Numbered from the stretch's first letter, positions 51,465-61,323 are shown. The stretch: DNA of 64,000 nt from JBNAVJ01 sp049700455 (GCA_049700455.1 JBNAVJ010000001.1:1-64000), one strand, 5' to 3'. Notes: generated by a model from the sequence alone, not told the origin. Numbers and translations: made by a program.

Positions 51465-53145
51465 AATATCAAAACACTTTCGTATAAAATCAAACAGACT
51501 TTACTTAATTCTACTACTGCTTACTTTTTCTTTATCTTCATTATCAGTTAGCAGCTTACACAGTTCTGATGATATATATGACCGTATTAATAAAAATATG
51601 ACCCTTTTCGGTCAGATATATAAAGAAATTACCCTGAATTATGTTGATCAGATAGACGTAGATAAATTTTTCCGAGCTGGTATTGAAGGGATGCTTGGAA
51701 CTCTTGATCCTTATACAGTATATTATGATTCTAAATCAAAGGGAATAGTAGATTTAATTACCGCTGGTAGATATGGGGGTATAGGAATTAGTATCAAACT
51801 CAAAGATTCTTTAATACGAATAATGGATGTAATGCATGGATATGAAGCAGAACGGAAAGGGTTGCGTATTGGTGATATTATTAGAGAAGTAGATGGAGTT
51901 AATGTAACCAATATGGAAGTAGATAGAATTAGATATCTTATTAGAGGGACTCCCGGAACAACAGTAAATCTTAGGATTCAAAGGGAAAAAGACCTAATTG
52001 ACTTTTCACTCACCAGAGAAACAATACAATTGAAAAACATTAGCTACAGTGATTTTGTGGGGGATAAACAGGATGGAATTGCCTATATCAGACTCGACAG
52101 ATTTACTAATACAACTACTAATGAAGTAGACAACATTTTAAGAAATTTTAAAGCAACTAATAACCTCAAAAGCCTTATAATTGATTTACGAAATAATGGG
52201 GGAGGAGTTCTTGAGGCTGCAATTGGGACACTTGAAAAATTAGTAGCCAAAAACAGTCTATTGTTAATAACACGTGGTAACTCAAAAGATTCAGAACGAA
52301 AGTATTTTTCCAAAGAAGAGCCTATTATTTCTTCATCTATACCTATAGTTATATTGGTAAATGAAAATACTGCTTCAGCTTCAGAAATCGTTGCAGGGGC
52401 TATTCAAGATCTCGATAGAGGTGTTATTATTGGTACAAAAACTTTTGGGAAAGGGCTCGTTCAACAAATCAAAGACCTTGATAACGAAGCAAAACTTAAA
52501 ATAACAACCGCAAGGTACTTTACACCATCAGGGAGATGGATTCAAGAGAAAGATTATTTCAAAGATAATAAGGCGGGTGTATTCTTAAATACCGAACAAT
52601 TTTTGAAACAAGAATACAAAACCCTTAATGGGAGGTCTGTCATTGCAAAGGGGGGCATTGTTCCTGATATTGAAGTTAAAGTAAAAGCTGAGTCAGAATT
52701 ACATTCTGCATTGCTAATGAGGGATATGTTTTTCAAGTTTGCAAATTATTACCTTACAAAACACCCTGATGTTTCAGTATTTAATTGTACTGAAGACGTA
52801 TATCAAGAATTTTTATCATTTATTTTTCAACAGGGTTTCGAATATAAATCTTCTATTGACAGAAAACTTGAGGAAATTAGGAATTTAGCAACTGAAAAAG
52901 GTTATACTGAATCTTTTCTGAATACACTTACTTCACTAACAAACCAGAGTCTAATAGAAAAACAAGCTGAATTTGTTGCTGCAAAAGCTGAGATAAGCAG
53001 AAGTATTGAAGAAGAAATTAATAAAAGAATAATCACTGAAAAGGAACAGATAGAAGCAACGTTCGGAAACGATATCCAATTGCAACAAGCAATTAGTATT
53101 TTAAAAAATCTAGATTATTATTATAGTTTACTACAACTTAAATAG
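51454..53145 (+). CDS. CtpA-type S41 carboxy-terminal processing protease
   Basis: 563 residues. N-terminal membrane or signal segment (about 18-38). Leader motif FFRAGIEGMLGTLDPYT, a PDZ domain (about 95-175, GIGISIKLKDSLIRIMDVMHG), and the S41 catalytic core with VNENTASASEIVAGAIQDLDRG (Ser) and FGKGLVQQ (Lys). A ~170-residue helical C-terminus follows. It cleaves exposed hydrophobic C-termini of envelope proteins. Translationally coupled to tmk, a common neighbourhood in this lineage. Confidence 0.92.
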   Translation: MKNKISKHFRIKSNRLYLILLLLTFSLSSLSVSSLHSSDDIYDRINKNMTLFGQIYKEITLNYVDQIDVDKFFRAGIEGMLGTLDPYTVYYDSKSKGIVDLITAGRYGGIGISIKLKDSLIRIMDVMHGYEAERKGLRIGDIIREVDGVNVTNMEVDRIRYLIRGTPGTTVNLRIQREKDLIDFSLTRETIQLKNISYSDFVGDKQDGIAYIRLDRFTNTTTNEVDNILRNFKATNNLKSLIIDLRNNGGGVLEAAIGTLEKLVAKNSLLLITRGNSKDSERKYFSKEEPIISSSIPIVILVNENTASASEIVAGAIQDLDRGVIIGTKTFGKGLVQQIKDLDNEAKLKITTARYFTPSGRWIQEKDYFKDNKAGVFLNTEQFLKQEYKTLNGRSVIAKGGIVPDIEVKVKAESELHSALLMRDMFFKFANYYLTKHPDVSVFNCTEDVYQEFLSFIFQQGFEYKSSIDRKLEEIRNLATEKGYTESFLNTLTSLTNQSLIEKQAEFVAAKAEISRSIEEEINKRIITEKEQIEATFGNDIQLQQAISILKNLDYYYSLLQLK

Positions 53146-53154
53146 TAAAATAAT

Positions 53155-54294
53155 ATGAAAAAATTAAGTTTTCTTGCCAGTTTTTTTATTATTTTTTTGT
53201 TTGCTTCGAATTACCTGGTTGCTCAGGAATTTCCCAGAATAGAAGCAAAAGGTAAAGTTATATTTTTTAACTTAGAAGGGGGATTTTATGGCATTACCAC
53301 AGAAAATGGCTCTCAATACATCCCTTTGAATTTAAAAGAAGAATTCAAGCAGGATAATTTAAAAGTATACTTTAGAGGAACCCTTAGACCTGATGTTGTT
53401 ACCACTTATAATTGGGGGGAATCTATTCAACTCGATGATATATATCCTCTTGATGCAAAAGAAAAAGAATTCAGTATATATGAATGGGGAGTAGCTCTTG
53501 GATGCTACACAGATAACAACTTCTTTAATACCTCACGCCCAGAAGTTGCACAAATTGTTAAACTCCCAGTAATATATGTTGAGGGAGACGATGTTGATTT
53601 CAATCTTAAAGTTACATTTAATACTGGTAAGCCAACTGACTCCTATCCCAAAACCCCTATACAAAACTCACAGTTAATATGGAATAATATTATAGCTTCT
53701 GATGAAATAAAATTTCAAAAGAGCCTTAAGCTCGAAGATAGCAGAGATCTTGTCTCCCTCGAGGAAATAAAACAAACTCTAAATGATGTCTCAACTAAAT
53801 GGTTACATTTTAACCAGATAAATTCTAAATTTATTTTTTATGAAGGTGAGATGGTATTTTCAAACAAGGTTGAAGTAGAATTTAACACTGATTTAGCAGA
53901 AGTGGTTGTTAAGAATAATTTTGATTATACTGTTTACAATGTTATTGTCACAACACAAAAAGGAAGCTTTTTTGACCCACAATATATGTACTTCCGTGTA
54001 GATTCGTTGCTTGCTGGTGAATATAAGGGGGGAAAGTTTCAACCTCTTGATTATAAATTATGGATTGATGATTTAAAATCTCTTGCCTTTCCTGAAAGCG
54101 TGATTAATTCTTTTCACAGAATCTGGTTTAATCCTTTTGCAAGTAAGACAAACAAAGGGCATTGGGCTAATTTAATTTACCGTATTCCTCAATCCGAATT
54201 AGAAAAGTTAATCCATTTAGAGTTTGACCCTCCTCCGAGCATAGTTAAAAGGGTTTTATATATTGATGTTGACATTTCAAAACTGCTTAAGTAA
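53155..54294 (+). CDS. Exported protein of unknown function with OB-like N-terminus
   Basis: 379 residues. Signal peptide to about residue 23 (ends LVAQ). Residues ~28-95 resemble an OB-like small barrel (IEAKGKVIFFNLEGGFYGIT, LKVYFRGTLRPD). The rest is mixed beta/alpha without a family I recognise; one Cys only (LGCYTDNN). It follows the S41 protease by 9 bases, so it may be a substrate, inhibitor or partner; this is inference. Confidence 0.7.
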   Translation: MKKLSFLASFFIIFLFASNYLVAQEFPRIEAKGKVIFFNLEGGFYGITTENGSQYIPLNLKEEFKQDNLKVYFRGTLRPDVVTTYNWGESIQLDDIYPLDAKEKEFSIYEWGVALGCYTDNNFFNTSRPEVAQIVKLPVIYVEGDDVDFNLKVTFNTGKPTDSYPKTPIQNSQLIWNNIIASDEIKFQKSLKLEDSRDLVSLEEIKQTLNDVSTKWLHFNQINSKFIFYEGEMVFSNKVEVEFNTDLAEVVVKNNFDYTVYNVIVTTQKGSFFDPQYMYFRVDSLLAGEYKGGKFQPLDYKLWIDDLKSLAFPESVINSFHRIWFNPFASKTNKGHWANLIYRIPQSELEKLIHLEFDPPPSIVKRVLYIDVDISKLLK

Positions 54295-54399
54295 TATCCT
54301 ATTGAATCAGATACTAAGTAAGTATTTGTATACAGATTGATAGAAGAATACATTTTAAACCTTAGTAAAATAAACTTTGTTTAATCAAGTAAAAATAAA

Positions 54400-55674
54400 A
54401 TGGCAAAACAGCTGAAGGAAAAAAGCAGACGCTCTTTTTTGCTTTATTTAGCTATAACTCTGACCTTTCTAATTAACTGTAAAACAGAGACTCAAAGTAG
54501 TCATCCGAATACTTTGAAAATAACACCCAATTCAAAACAAATGCAAACTGACAGTATATTTAAATTCTACTATGATGCTATTGTTGTTGATTCACATAAC
54601 GACTTTGTATATCAGGTTTATAATAAAGGGGCATCATTCGGTAAGAAAGACAAGTTTACCCAAACCGGTTTACCCAGATTATTAGAGGGCGGGATAGATG
54701 TGCAAGTGTTTGCAATTTGGATTCCCAAAAATGAATATCAACGTGCAATGTCATTTGTGAAAGAGCAGGTAAGCCGAATAAAAAACTTCGAAATAAGTTT
54801 CCCGGATAAATTCGAAATTGCAAAAACTTATGACGATATCTGTAGAATCACAGGGAATTATAAATTATGTGGACTTATGGGAATTGAAGATGGAATTGAA
54901 ATAGAATCCCTTGAAGATATAGAAAGTTTATATTCTATGGGTATCAGGTATATTGGACTACTCTGGAATAATAATAATAAAATTGGTTCTTCTGCAAAAG
55001 AAGAATCGAAAGGGAGAAAGGGGGGATTAACTAATTTTGGAAAAAGAGTAATAGAGAAAATGAACGAAACTGGAATGATAATAGATGTTTCACATATGGG
55101 AGAACAATCATTCTGGGATGTGATTTCTCTAACCAAATGTCCTATTATTGCTTCGCATTCAAATTGTTATTCCTTAAATCCACATTATCGAAACTTAAAG
55201 GATGAGCAAATCAAAGCAATTGCAAAAACTGGTGGCGTTATTATGGTTAATTTTTATGATGAGTTCATTTCACCCAACGCAGAAGCTATTCGTTCACAAA
55301 ACTTTTATCAAATGTATGTTGAACAACTTGATAGCATTTATGCTTTATATAAAAACAACCTCGTTAAATTCAATGAAGAAAGATATAAGTTTATTGTCGA
55401 ACACCCCATCACCAATGGCACGAGCATCGATAAACTAATTGATCATATTGACTATATTAAAAATCTTGTTGGAGTTGATTATATAGGTTTTGGCTCTGAT
55501 TTTGATGGGGGCATTTCTCCACCCAATGAACTTTACGATGGAACCTGTTATCCGATAATTGCAAAAAAGTTATTTGAACGTGGCTATACCAATGATGAAA
55601 TAAGGAAAATCTTAGGGGAAAATTTTCTAAGAGTATTCAGAAATGTTACAGAAAAACGAACAAACGATGGGTGA
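54400..55674 (+). CDS. Lipoprotein membrane dipeptidase (peptidase M19)
   Basis: 424 residues. Lipoprotein signal with lipobox ending LINC near residue 28, so anchored in the envelope. M19 metal motifs: VVDSHNDFVYQ (HxD), GIEDGIEIESLE, DVSHMGEQSFWDV, PIIASHSNCYSLNPHYRN and DYIGFGSDFDGG. Renal-dipeptidase-like enzymes are di-zinc peptidases of dipeptides, including some with D-residues. A ~40-residue insertion rich in charged residues (LYKNNLVKFNEERYKF) is present near residue 310. The next gene begins inside its last codons. Confidence 0.9.
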   Translation: MAKQLKEKSRRSFLLYLAITLTFLINCKTETQSSHPNTLKITPNSKQMQTDSIFKFYYDAIVVDSHNDFVYQVYNKGASFGKKDKFTQTGLPRLLEGGIDVQVFAIWIPKNEYQRAMSFVKEQVSRIKNFEISFPDKFEIAKTYDDICRITGNYKLCGLMGIEDGIEIESLEDIESLYSMGIRYIGLLWNNNNKIGSSAKEESKGRKGGLTNFGKRVIEKMNETGMIIDVSHMGEQSFWDVISLTKCPIIASHSNCYSLNPHYRNLKDEQIKAIAKTGGVIMVNFYDEFISPNAEAIRSQNFYQMYVEQLDSIYALYKNNLVKFNEERYKFIVEHPITNGTSIDKLIDHIDYIKNLVGVDYIGFGSDFDGGISPPNELYDGTCYPIIAKKLFERGYTNDEIRKILGENFLRVFRNVTEKRTNDG

Positions 55675-56458
55675 AAATATCAAAGTTTTATTCATAGGTG
55701 ATATTGTTGGTGAACCCGGATACAAGATTTTAAGAGATTGTCTTAGCGATATTATTAGTCAGCACAAGATTGATTTTGTCATTGCAAATGCGGAAAACAT
55801 TAGTGATGGAGCCGGAATGTTAAAAAGAGATGTTGAAAGATTACTTGAACTACCCATAAATACTTTAACAGGAGGAAATCATACATTTGATAAAATTCAG
55901 TTCAATACTGTCCTGAATGAATCTGTTAATATACTAAGACCTAATAATTATCCTCCTGGCGTATTTGGCAAAGGTTATGAGGTATTTAAGCTTGAAAATA
56001 AAAATTGTTCGTTGTGTATAATCAACCTGATAGGTAGACTTTATATGAAACCTAACGACTGCCCATTTCGGAGTTTCGATAAAGTTTATAATGAAATAGC
56101 AAAAACAACAAAGATAATAATCGTTGACTTCCATGCTGAAGCCACATCAGAAAAATATGCTTTTGCCTGGTATGTTGATGGAAGAGCAACTGCTGTTCTT
56201 GGAACACATACACACATTCAAACGGCGGACGAAAAAATCTTGCCTAAAGGTACCGCTTATATTACAGATGTAGGAATGACTGGTCCTTATGATTCTGTAA
56301 TCGGACTTGAAAAATCAACTTCAATTAGAAAGTTTATTTATGGAACACCGCAGCAACATCAAGTTGCTGAAAATGATACACACATAGCAGGGGTAATACT
56401 AACCATTGATTCTGAGAGTGGAAAATCGTTAAAGATTGACCGGTTCTTTCACCCTTGA
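55667..56458 (+). CDS. YmdB-family metallophosphodiesterase
   Basis: 263 residues from the ATG at 55667, where conservation begins (IKVLFIGDIVGEPGYKIL); an earlier ATG at 55643 would overlap the dipeptidase by 32 bases. Metal-binding blocks: FIGDIVG, ANAENISDGAG, TGGNHTFDK, DFHAEATSEK, GTHTHIQTADE. YmdB relatives hydrolyse cyclic nucleotides such as cAMP; in Bacillus YmdB affects biofilm formation. Cytoplasmic. Confidence 0.88.
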   Translation: MGENIKVLFIGDIVGEPGYKILRDCLSDIISQHKIDFVIANAENISDGAGMLKRDVERLLELPINTLTGGNHTFDKIQFNTVLNESVNILRPNNYPPGVFGKGYEVFKLENKNCSLCIINLIGRLYMKPNDCPFRSFDKVYNEIAKTTKIIIVDFHAEATSEKYAFAWYVDGRATAVLGTHTHIQTADEKILPKGTAYITDVGMTGPYDSVIGLEKSTSIRKFIYGTPQQHQVAENDTHIAGVILTIDSESGKSLKIDRFFHP

Positions 56459-56519
56459 TTCTGTGAAATTTTAGTGTTTCTTTTTACTTAAATTTTATTG
56501 AATTTTATATGATATTAAT

Positions 56520-57449
56520 ATGAGTATAAATAACTATTCTCATAAAATCAGTAGAGTTAGTTTATTGTTTCTGATAATTACAACATTAGTTATGGTGAAT
56601 GGGTGTTCTAATTCTTCAACAGCACCTGACTATCCAGACGGATACATAAATGGTTACATATATGATAATGTAACAGGCATGCCATTAGGAGAGGTCACTG
56701 TATCAACCATACCTCCTACCCAAACCGTAGTAACTGATTCCACTGGTACATTTTTTATTACTGTAAAATCTGCTTCAACTTCCACAAATATGGATATAGT
56801 GTGTTCCAAAATAGGATACTCAACTTTCAGGTGGAGAATAGTAGTTCCAGCAGGAGATACTCTCAAAATAAATATTCCTTTAGAACCACTTAACAATAAT
56901 GCAGTTTTTATAAAGAATGACCTTATAGTCTCAGAATACCAGGATGCAAACTCTGCCAGTGGATTGAATCTCTATGAACTTGTAACAGTTAGAGACAATG
57001 AACTTTACAATGATGCTGTACTACGAGATTCTGCAGGTTCAAGAACTAACTTTCGTTTCTTATCAGGTGAGATTTATCCATCCAATATATGGAAAACTCG
57101 TTTTAGCCCTTTGCTTGGACTCTATTCGCAATACGATTTCGATACTTTGTCAAGGTATGATGTCGGAAACAGAGAAATCGATCCCAATATAGATTTTCCT
57201 TTCACATCTACTGATGTATTCGATGTGGGACTGAATGTGGGTGCTACTTTTGCATATTACCTTAAAGGAAGATACGATTACTTTGTAGGCTCAAAACGGG
57301 TTTATGGTTTATTAAGGGTTGACTCAGTTTGGTATGATAATTCAAGTGCAGAATACAAAGTAATGATAGATTTAAAAGTAAATAGAGCTGAACAAAATAA
57401 TTTTGTTCCAAATATGTTTCGTATAAACACATCTAAATTTAATAAATAA
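56520..57449 (+). CDS. Carboxypeptidase-regulatory-like domain lipoprotein, copy 1
   Basis: 309 residues. Lipoprotein signal with lipobox VNGC (Cys near residue 29). Residues ~40-125 form a carboxypeptidase-regulatory-like beta-sandwich (INGYIYDNVTGMPLGEVTVS, VVTDSTGTFFITV). The C-terminal ~170 residues include FDTLSRYDVGNREIDPNIDFP and a block AYYLKGRYDY...RVYGLLRVDSVWYD that recurs in the next gene. Function unknown; likely a surface or periplasmic lipoprotein. Tandem paralogue lies 8 bases downstream. Confidence 0.75.
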   Translation: MSINNYSHKISRVSLLFLIITTLVMVNGCSNSSTAPDYPDGYINGYIYDNVTGMPLGEVTVSTIPPTQTVVTDSTGTFFITVKSASTSTNMDIVCSKIGYSTFRWRIVVPAGDTLKINIPLEPLNNNAVFIKNDLIVSEYQDANSASGLNLYELVTVRDNELYNDAVLRDSAGSRTNFRFLSGEIYPSNIWKTRFSPLLGLYSQYDFDTLSRYDVGNREIDPNIDFPFTSTDVFDVGLNVGATFAYYLKGRYDYFVGSKRVYGLLRVDSVWYDNSSAEYKVMIDLKVNRAEQNNFVPNMFRINTSKFNK

Positions 57450-57457
57450 ATAAATAA

Positions 57458-58300
57458 ATGAAACATCGTTTTTATTATCCATTATTATTAACCTTCATTT
57501 TGATATCATTCGCAGGCTTTAGATCAGGTTGCATCTCTAACAGCAATTATGGGGATGCTATCATTTCTGGAGTGGTGCTTGACTCAAATGATATTAATGT
57601 AACCCCTATACGTGGCGCCCGAGTTAAAGTATTCCCGCTTAATACTGAAGTTTACACAGATTCTGCGGGTTATTTTGTTATTTACGTACCAAATGAGGCT
57701 ACTTACACACTAAATTTCTCATTTTATGGACATTTTCCAGTCACAAAAAAAATTCCAGTTAAAATAACAGACTCTCTTTCTATACGAGTTACTCTTGTGC
57801 CTACTTATGTAATATCCTTTAACAACTTACACATTGAACACTTTTATAATATTAATTCTCTGAGTTCAGTTAATTTGAGAGAAGGTTATGCCGCTTATGA
57901 AAACAATATCTACAAAGATATTTCTTTCAGGGATTCAGTCTTTTTGTCGTCTGATTTAGTAGTTCCTCCAGGTTACGAAACTGCTTTCAGTCCAGAATTT
58001 CCATACAGTTATACAAAGACACAATTTGATACATTATCTATGTATGATGTTGGTGGTAGACCTATTGATCCTAACATTGATTTTCCTAATAAGAGTACAG
58101 AGGTATTTACAGTCCCATTATCTAAGCACCCTGTATATGCTTTTTATTTAAAAGGACGTTATAATGGAACTGAACCAAGAATATATGGTTTGCTACATAT
58201 AGATTCTGTTTATTATGATGGGAATTATTATAGGCATGCAATTATAAGCGTTAAGATAAACACTAAAGGAAACAACTGGTTTAACCCAAATCCTGATTGA
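57458..58300 (+). CDS. Carboxypeptidase-regulatory-like domain lipoprotein, copy 2
   Basis: 280 residues. Signal with lipobox-like RSGC near residue 25. A regulatory-like beta-sandwich (ISGVVLDSNDINVTPIRGARVKV, YTDSAGYFVIYV) is followed by the shared C-terminal block FDTLSMYDVGGRPIDPNIDFP and AFYLKGRYNG...RIYGLLHIDSVYYD. Clearly paralogous to the preceding gene, with moderate divergence, so an old tandem duplication. Function unknown. Confidence 0.75.
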   Translation: MKHRFYYPLLLTFILISFAGFRSGCISNSNYGDAIISGVVLDSNDINVTPIRGARVKVFPLNTEVYTDSAGYFVIYVPNEATYTLNFSFYGHFPVTKKIPVKITDSLSIRVTLVPTYVISFNNLHIEHFYNINSLSSVNLREGYAAYENNIYKDISFRDSVFLSSDLVVPPGYETAFSPEFPYSYTKTQFDTLSMYDVGGRPIDPNIDFPNKSTEVFTVPLSKHPVYAFYLKGRYNGTEPRIYGLLHIDSVYYDGNYYRHAIISVKINTKGNNWFNPNPD

Positions 58301-58343
58301 TTCCAAGTAAAAGAGATTCTTTTTTCAATCCAGAAAAACAAAA

Positions 58344-58832
58344 ATGAAATTAAAGGATTTCCTAGGTTATTTTACATTTACTAAATTGGAATCAAGAGCT
58401 ATTATTCTGATAATCTTAGCGATTCTGGTTGGCACTGCTATTAAAATTGTTAGAAATCAAACTGTGTCGAATTCTTTTGACTTTGAATCTTTTGACAAAG
58501 AATTTATTTATAAAACAAGCCTATATCAGGCTGTTACAGACCTAACATCAGAAGACACAATAACAAATTCCAGAACTACTGAAGAGACCAATACAAAAAA
58601 GACTGAAAAAGGGAAGAAAGAACAAAATCTGAAAGAAAAAAGTATCAATATTAACACAGCCACTAAGGATGAACTTATTAAACTCCCCGGCGTAGGCCCC
58701 TCAACAGCAGAGAAAATCATTGAATATAGGGAAAAGATAAACGGCTTTAAAAAAATTGAGGATATTATGAAGGTCAAAGGAATTGGACAAAAAAAATTTG
58801 AAAAAATGAAGCCTTACATCTTTGTGGAATAA
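58344..58832 (+). CDS. ComEA-like helix-hairpin-helix protein
   Basis: 162 residues. Transmembrane anchor at about 19-37 (AIILIILAILVGTAI), a charged linker rich in Thr/Lys, then a double helix-hairpin-helix domain: INTATKDELIKLPGVGPSTAEKIIEYREKINGF and KVKGIGQKKFEKMKPYI. ComEA proteins bind double-stranded DNA during natural uptake. Length and layout fit. One stop codon base separates it from the PilM-like gene. Confidence 0.85.
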   Translation: MKLKDFLGYFTFTKLESRAIILIILAILVGTAIKIVRNQTVSNSFDFESFDKEFIYKTSLYQAVTDLTSEDTITNSRTTEETNTKKTEKGKKEQNLKEKSININTATKDELIKLPGVGPSTAEKIIEYREKINGFKKIEDIMKVKGIGQKKFEKMKPYIFVE

Positions 58833-59729
58833 ATGGATGATAATCTTATAATAGGTCTCTTTGAAAAGTCGGTACGAATAGTTATCATAGATAAGAATCT
58901 TAATGTAGATTTTGTTTCAATTAGAAATTTACCTTTTCCTATACGAAATCTCTTTGTCGGACAGCAAAAAAATCCTGAGTATGTAGAAATCAGGAACAAA
59001 ATTTTCTCGCTCCTGCCAAAAGAACATCTTTCCTTCCAAAAAGTCTCCTTGGTTCTGGATTCAAATTTCTTTTTTATAAATACAATTCCTATTGAAGAAA
59101 CCAATAATATTGAAGAGATAAAAAACAATATATTATGGGACATAGCTAACTACTACCCCTACGGAACAAAAGACTTTGTTATCAACTATTATAAATCTAA
59201 AGGACCACAAACAAGGCTCTCAAATGTTCAAGAATACGTTATAATTGCTATTCAGAAACATTTTATTAAATCACTTACTGAACTTATTTCTGATTGCGGA
59301 CTTAATATTACTGCATTTTATACTGACCATTTTTCAGCTGAGAATTTTCTCTGTAAATACTACCAGGAAGATTTTTCTAATTCTGTTCTTATTGGATGTA
59401 AACCAGAACGAATTGACATAAGCATTTTTAATAAAAATAGCTTCTGGTCTTATGAATTTATATTAACAGATAACTCTGATATTTCTCAACCACTGTTAAA
59501 GATTTTAAGAACAAGATTTTTAACATCAGAGAAAGAACAGGGCAAAATGTTTTTTTATGGGGATTCCTACAAGCAAATATACAAGATATTAAACTTAAAT
59601 TTCCCACAGTGTTCAATGCTTCTGCTTAATCCGTTTATACATCTAAAACCAGCAGACACTGTCGACCCGATTCTGGTTCAGAATGAAGGCTATAAATTTA
59701 CAAGTTTGTTTGGAGCAATTCCAGGATGA
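58833..59729 (+). CDS. PilM-like / actin-fold protein
   Basis: 298 residues without a signal peptide. The pattern GLFEKSVRIVIIDKNLNVDFV, NNILWDIANYYPYGTKDFVINYYK and a later ...SVLIGCKPERIDISIFN suggests an actin/PilM-like fold, which in type IV pili works at the inner membrane. Similarity is faint and key nucleotide motifs are not clear, so this may be a degenerate family member. Located between ComEA-like and rsmD genes; a link to DNA uptake is possible. It overlaps rsmD by four bases. Confidence 0.5.
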   Translation: MDDNLIIGLFEKSVRIVIIDKNLNVDFVSIRNLPFPIRNLFVGQQKNPEYVEIRNKIFSLLPKEHLSFQKVSLVLDSNFFFINTIPIEETNNIEEIKNNILWDIANYYPYGTKDFVINYYKSKGPQTRLSNVQEYVIIAIQKHFIKSLTELISDCGLNITAFYTDHFSAENFLCKYYQEDFSNSVLIGCKPERIDISIFNKNSFWSYEFILTDNSDISQPLLKILRTRFLTSEKEQGKMFFYGDSYKQIYKILNLNFPQCSMLLLNPFIHLKPADTVDPILVQNEGYKFTSLFGAIPG

Positions 59730-60256
59730 GAATTATATCAGGATATCTTGGGGGTAGAATCATAAAGTCACCAAGAGGTCTGGATAAACACCTTAGACCT
59801 ACAACTGATAAAGCACGTGAATCATTGTTTAACATCCTATCACATAGAATGAACCTTGAGGGACTTCAATGTATAGACCTTTTTTGTGGAACTGGAAGTT
59901 TAGGATTAGAGTGTATATCAAGAGGAGCCTCCAGATGTACTTTTGTTGATACATATACGCAATTGGTTTATGAAAATATTAAATCTTTAAATCTTAATGA
60001 TAAATGTGAAATAATTAAAGATGAAGTATTCCGTTTTCTACAAAAAAACAAGCAACACTACCATCTTGGTTTTGCCGATCCTCCTTACCATTTCCAACAT
60101 TATAAAGAGCTGATTTCGCTGGCTGCTATCTATATAGACTTTTTTATCCTTGAACATAACCTACCAATTATTGAGCTTAGTATATATGAAGACAAGATTG
60201 TAATGCAAAGAATTATTGGGAAATCACGGTTTACTTTTATAAACTTTAAAGAATAA
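59726..60256 (+). CDS. rsmD: 16S rRNA (guanine(966)-N2)-methyltransferase
   Basis: 176 residues. Family opening MRIISGYLGGRIIKSP, RPTTDKARESLFNIL, SAM-binding DLFCGTGSLGLECISRGA and catalytic DPPYHF. It methylates G966 of 16S rRNA. coaD follows 3 bases later, a very common bacterial pairing. Confidence 0.93.
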   Translation: MRIISGYLGGRIIKSPRGLDKHLRPTTDKARESLFNILSHRMNLEGLQCIDLFCGTGSLGLECISRGASRCTFVDTYTQLVYENIKSLNLNDKCEIIKDEVFRFLQKNKQHYHLGFADPPYHFQHYKELISLAAIYIDFFILEHNLPIIELSIYEDKIVMQRIIGKSRFTFINFKE

Positions 60257-60259
60257 GAA

Positions 60260-60745
60260 ATGAGCAAAGTAATAGCTCTTTATCCAGGCACTTTTGACCC
60301 AATTACAAATGGTCACATTGATATTATTAGGAGAGCTTCAGAACTTTTTGACGAATTAATAATTTCTATCGGGAGAAACTTAAAGAAAGATCCTCTTTTC
60401 ACAGAAGAAGAAAGAATAGATATGATAAAAAATACAACCGTCGGCTTTCCAAATGTGAAAGTAGATTCTTTTTATGGATTAGTGGTTGACTTTGCAAAGA
60501 TTAAGAATGCTAAAGTAATTATTAGAGGATTAAGAGCCGTATCAGATTTTGAATTTGAATTTCAGATGTCACTCACCAATAGCATTCTCAACCCGGAAAT
60601 CACAACAATCTTTATGATGCCAAATGAAAAAAATGTATATTTAAACTCGTCATTAGTAAGAGAAATAGCATACTTGAAGGGAGACGTGAAACCTTTTGTG
60701 CCGGAATATGTTTATAAAAAATTATTAGAAAAATTTAGCTCTTAA
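60260..60745 (+). CDS. coaD: Phosphopantetheine adenylyltransferase
   Basis: 161 residues. Motifs YPGTFDPITNGHIDIIRRA (nucleotidyltransferase HxGH, here NGHI), IRGLRAVSDFEFEFQM, and YLNSSLVREIAYLKGDVKPFVP. It catalyses the penultimate step of coenzyme A synthesis. It ends four bases into the convergent thioredoxin-like gene. Confidence 0.95.
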   Translation: MSKVIALYPGTFDPITNGHIDIIRRASELFDELIISIGRNLKKDPLFTEEERIDMIKNTTVGFPNVKVDSFYGLVVDFAKIKNAKVIIRGLRAVSDFEFEFQMSLTNSILNPEITTIFMMPNEKNVYLNSSLVREIAYLKGDVKPFVPEYVYKKLLEKFSS

Positions 60746-61227
60746 AATATTTTCGAGAGATCTGTATCCTTATACTGGTCGTTTATAAAATATTTTAGGA
60801 GTTTCTCAAAATCTACAACGTCAAGAAATCCTGCAAAATTAGAGTGAAAATCACTATTATATTTAAACTTGATAACTTCACCCTTAGATGTTAGAAAGAC
60901 ATGTGTTGGAAAACCAGTTACCCCAAAAAACCTGGAGAGCTCTGCTGCTGTCATTTCTTTTCCAGCATAATTGTATTTTTCAGAACCTTGTGAGTTTAAT
61001 CGGACATATACAAAATTTGCTGCAATAAGAGATTTAATTGTTTCATTTGAGTAAACTTCGTCCATTTTTTTACACCACGTATTTGATTCCTCATAGATAT
61101 TAATAAGAACTTTTTTGTGGCTTGAGCTGGCTATTTTTAAGCCTTCATCAAACTGAAAAGATGGTTGAGCAAAAGTAAAAGGAGTTACTAACAAAAAAAT
61201 TATTGTTATTATAAGTTTTGTTTTCAT
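60742..61227 (-). CDS. Exported thioredoxin-like protein with single active-site Cys
   Basis: 161 residues. Signal peptide to about residue 20. A thioredoxin fold (Thioredoxin_7-like): KVLINIYEESNTWCKKMDEVYSN, the cis-proline region TGFPTHVFLTSKGEVI. The usual CxxC is reduced to NTWC, leaving one Cys, so classical disulfide exchange is unlikely and a monothiol or structural role is inferred. Overlaps coaD by four bases. Confidence 0.78.
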   Translation of the reverse strand: MKTKLIITIIFLLVTPFTFAQPSFQFDEGLKIASSSHKKVLINIYEESNTWCKKMDEVYSNETIKSLIAANFVYVRLNSQGSEKYNYAGKEMTAAELSRFFGVTGFPTHVFLTSKGEVIKFKYNSDFHSNFAGFLDVVDFEKLLKYFINDQYKDTDLSKIF

Positions 61228-61323
61228 ATCCTTGTATTAACTTTTGAACTCAATAAATTGAATTTGAGTTCCATTATATTAATTACCACAATTAAACATA
61301 AATTTCAATGCCATTATACAAGT

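Noticed and set aside
54300..54340. Short hairpin after the OB-like exported protein gene
   Set aside because: Only a five-base stem (ATACT/AGTAT) without a following T-run, too weak to call a terminator.
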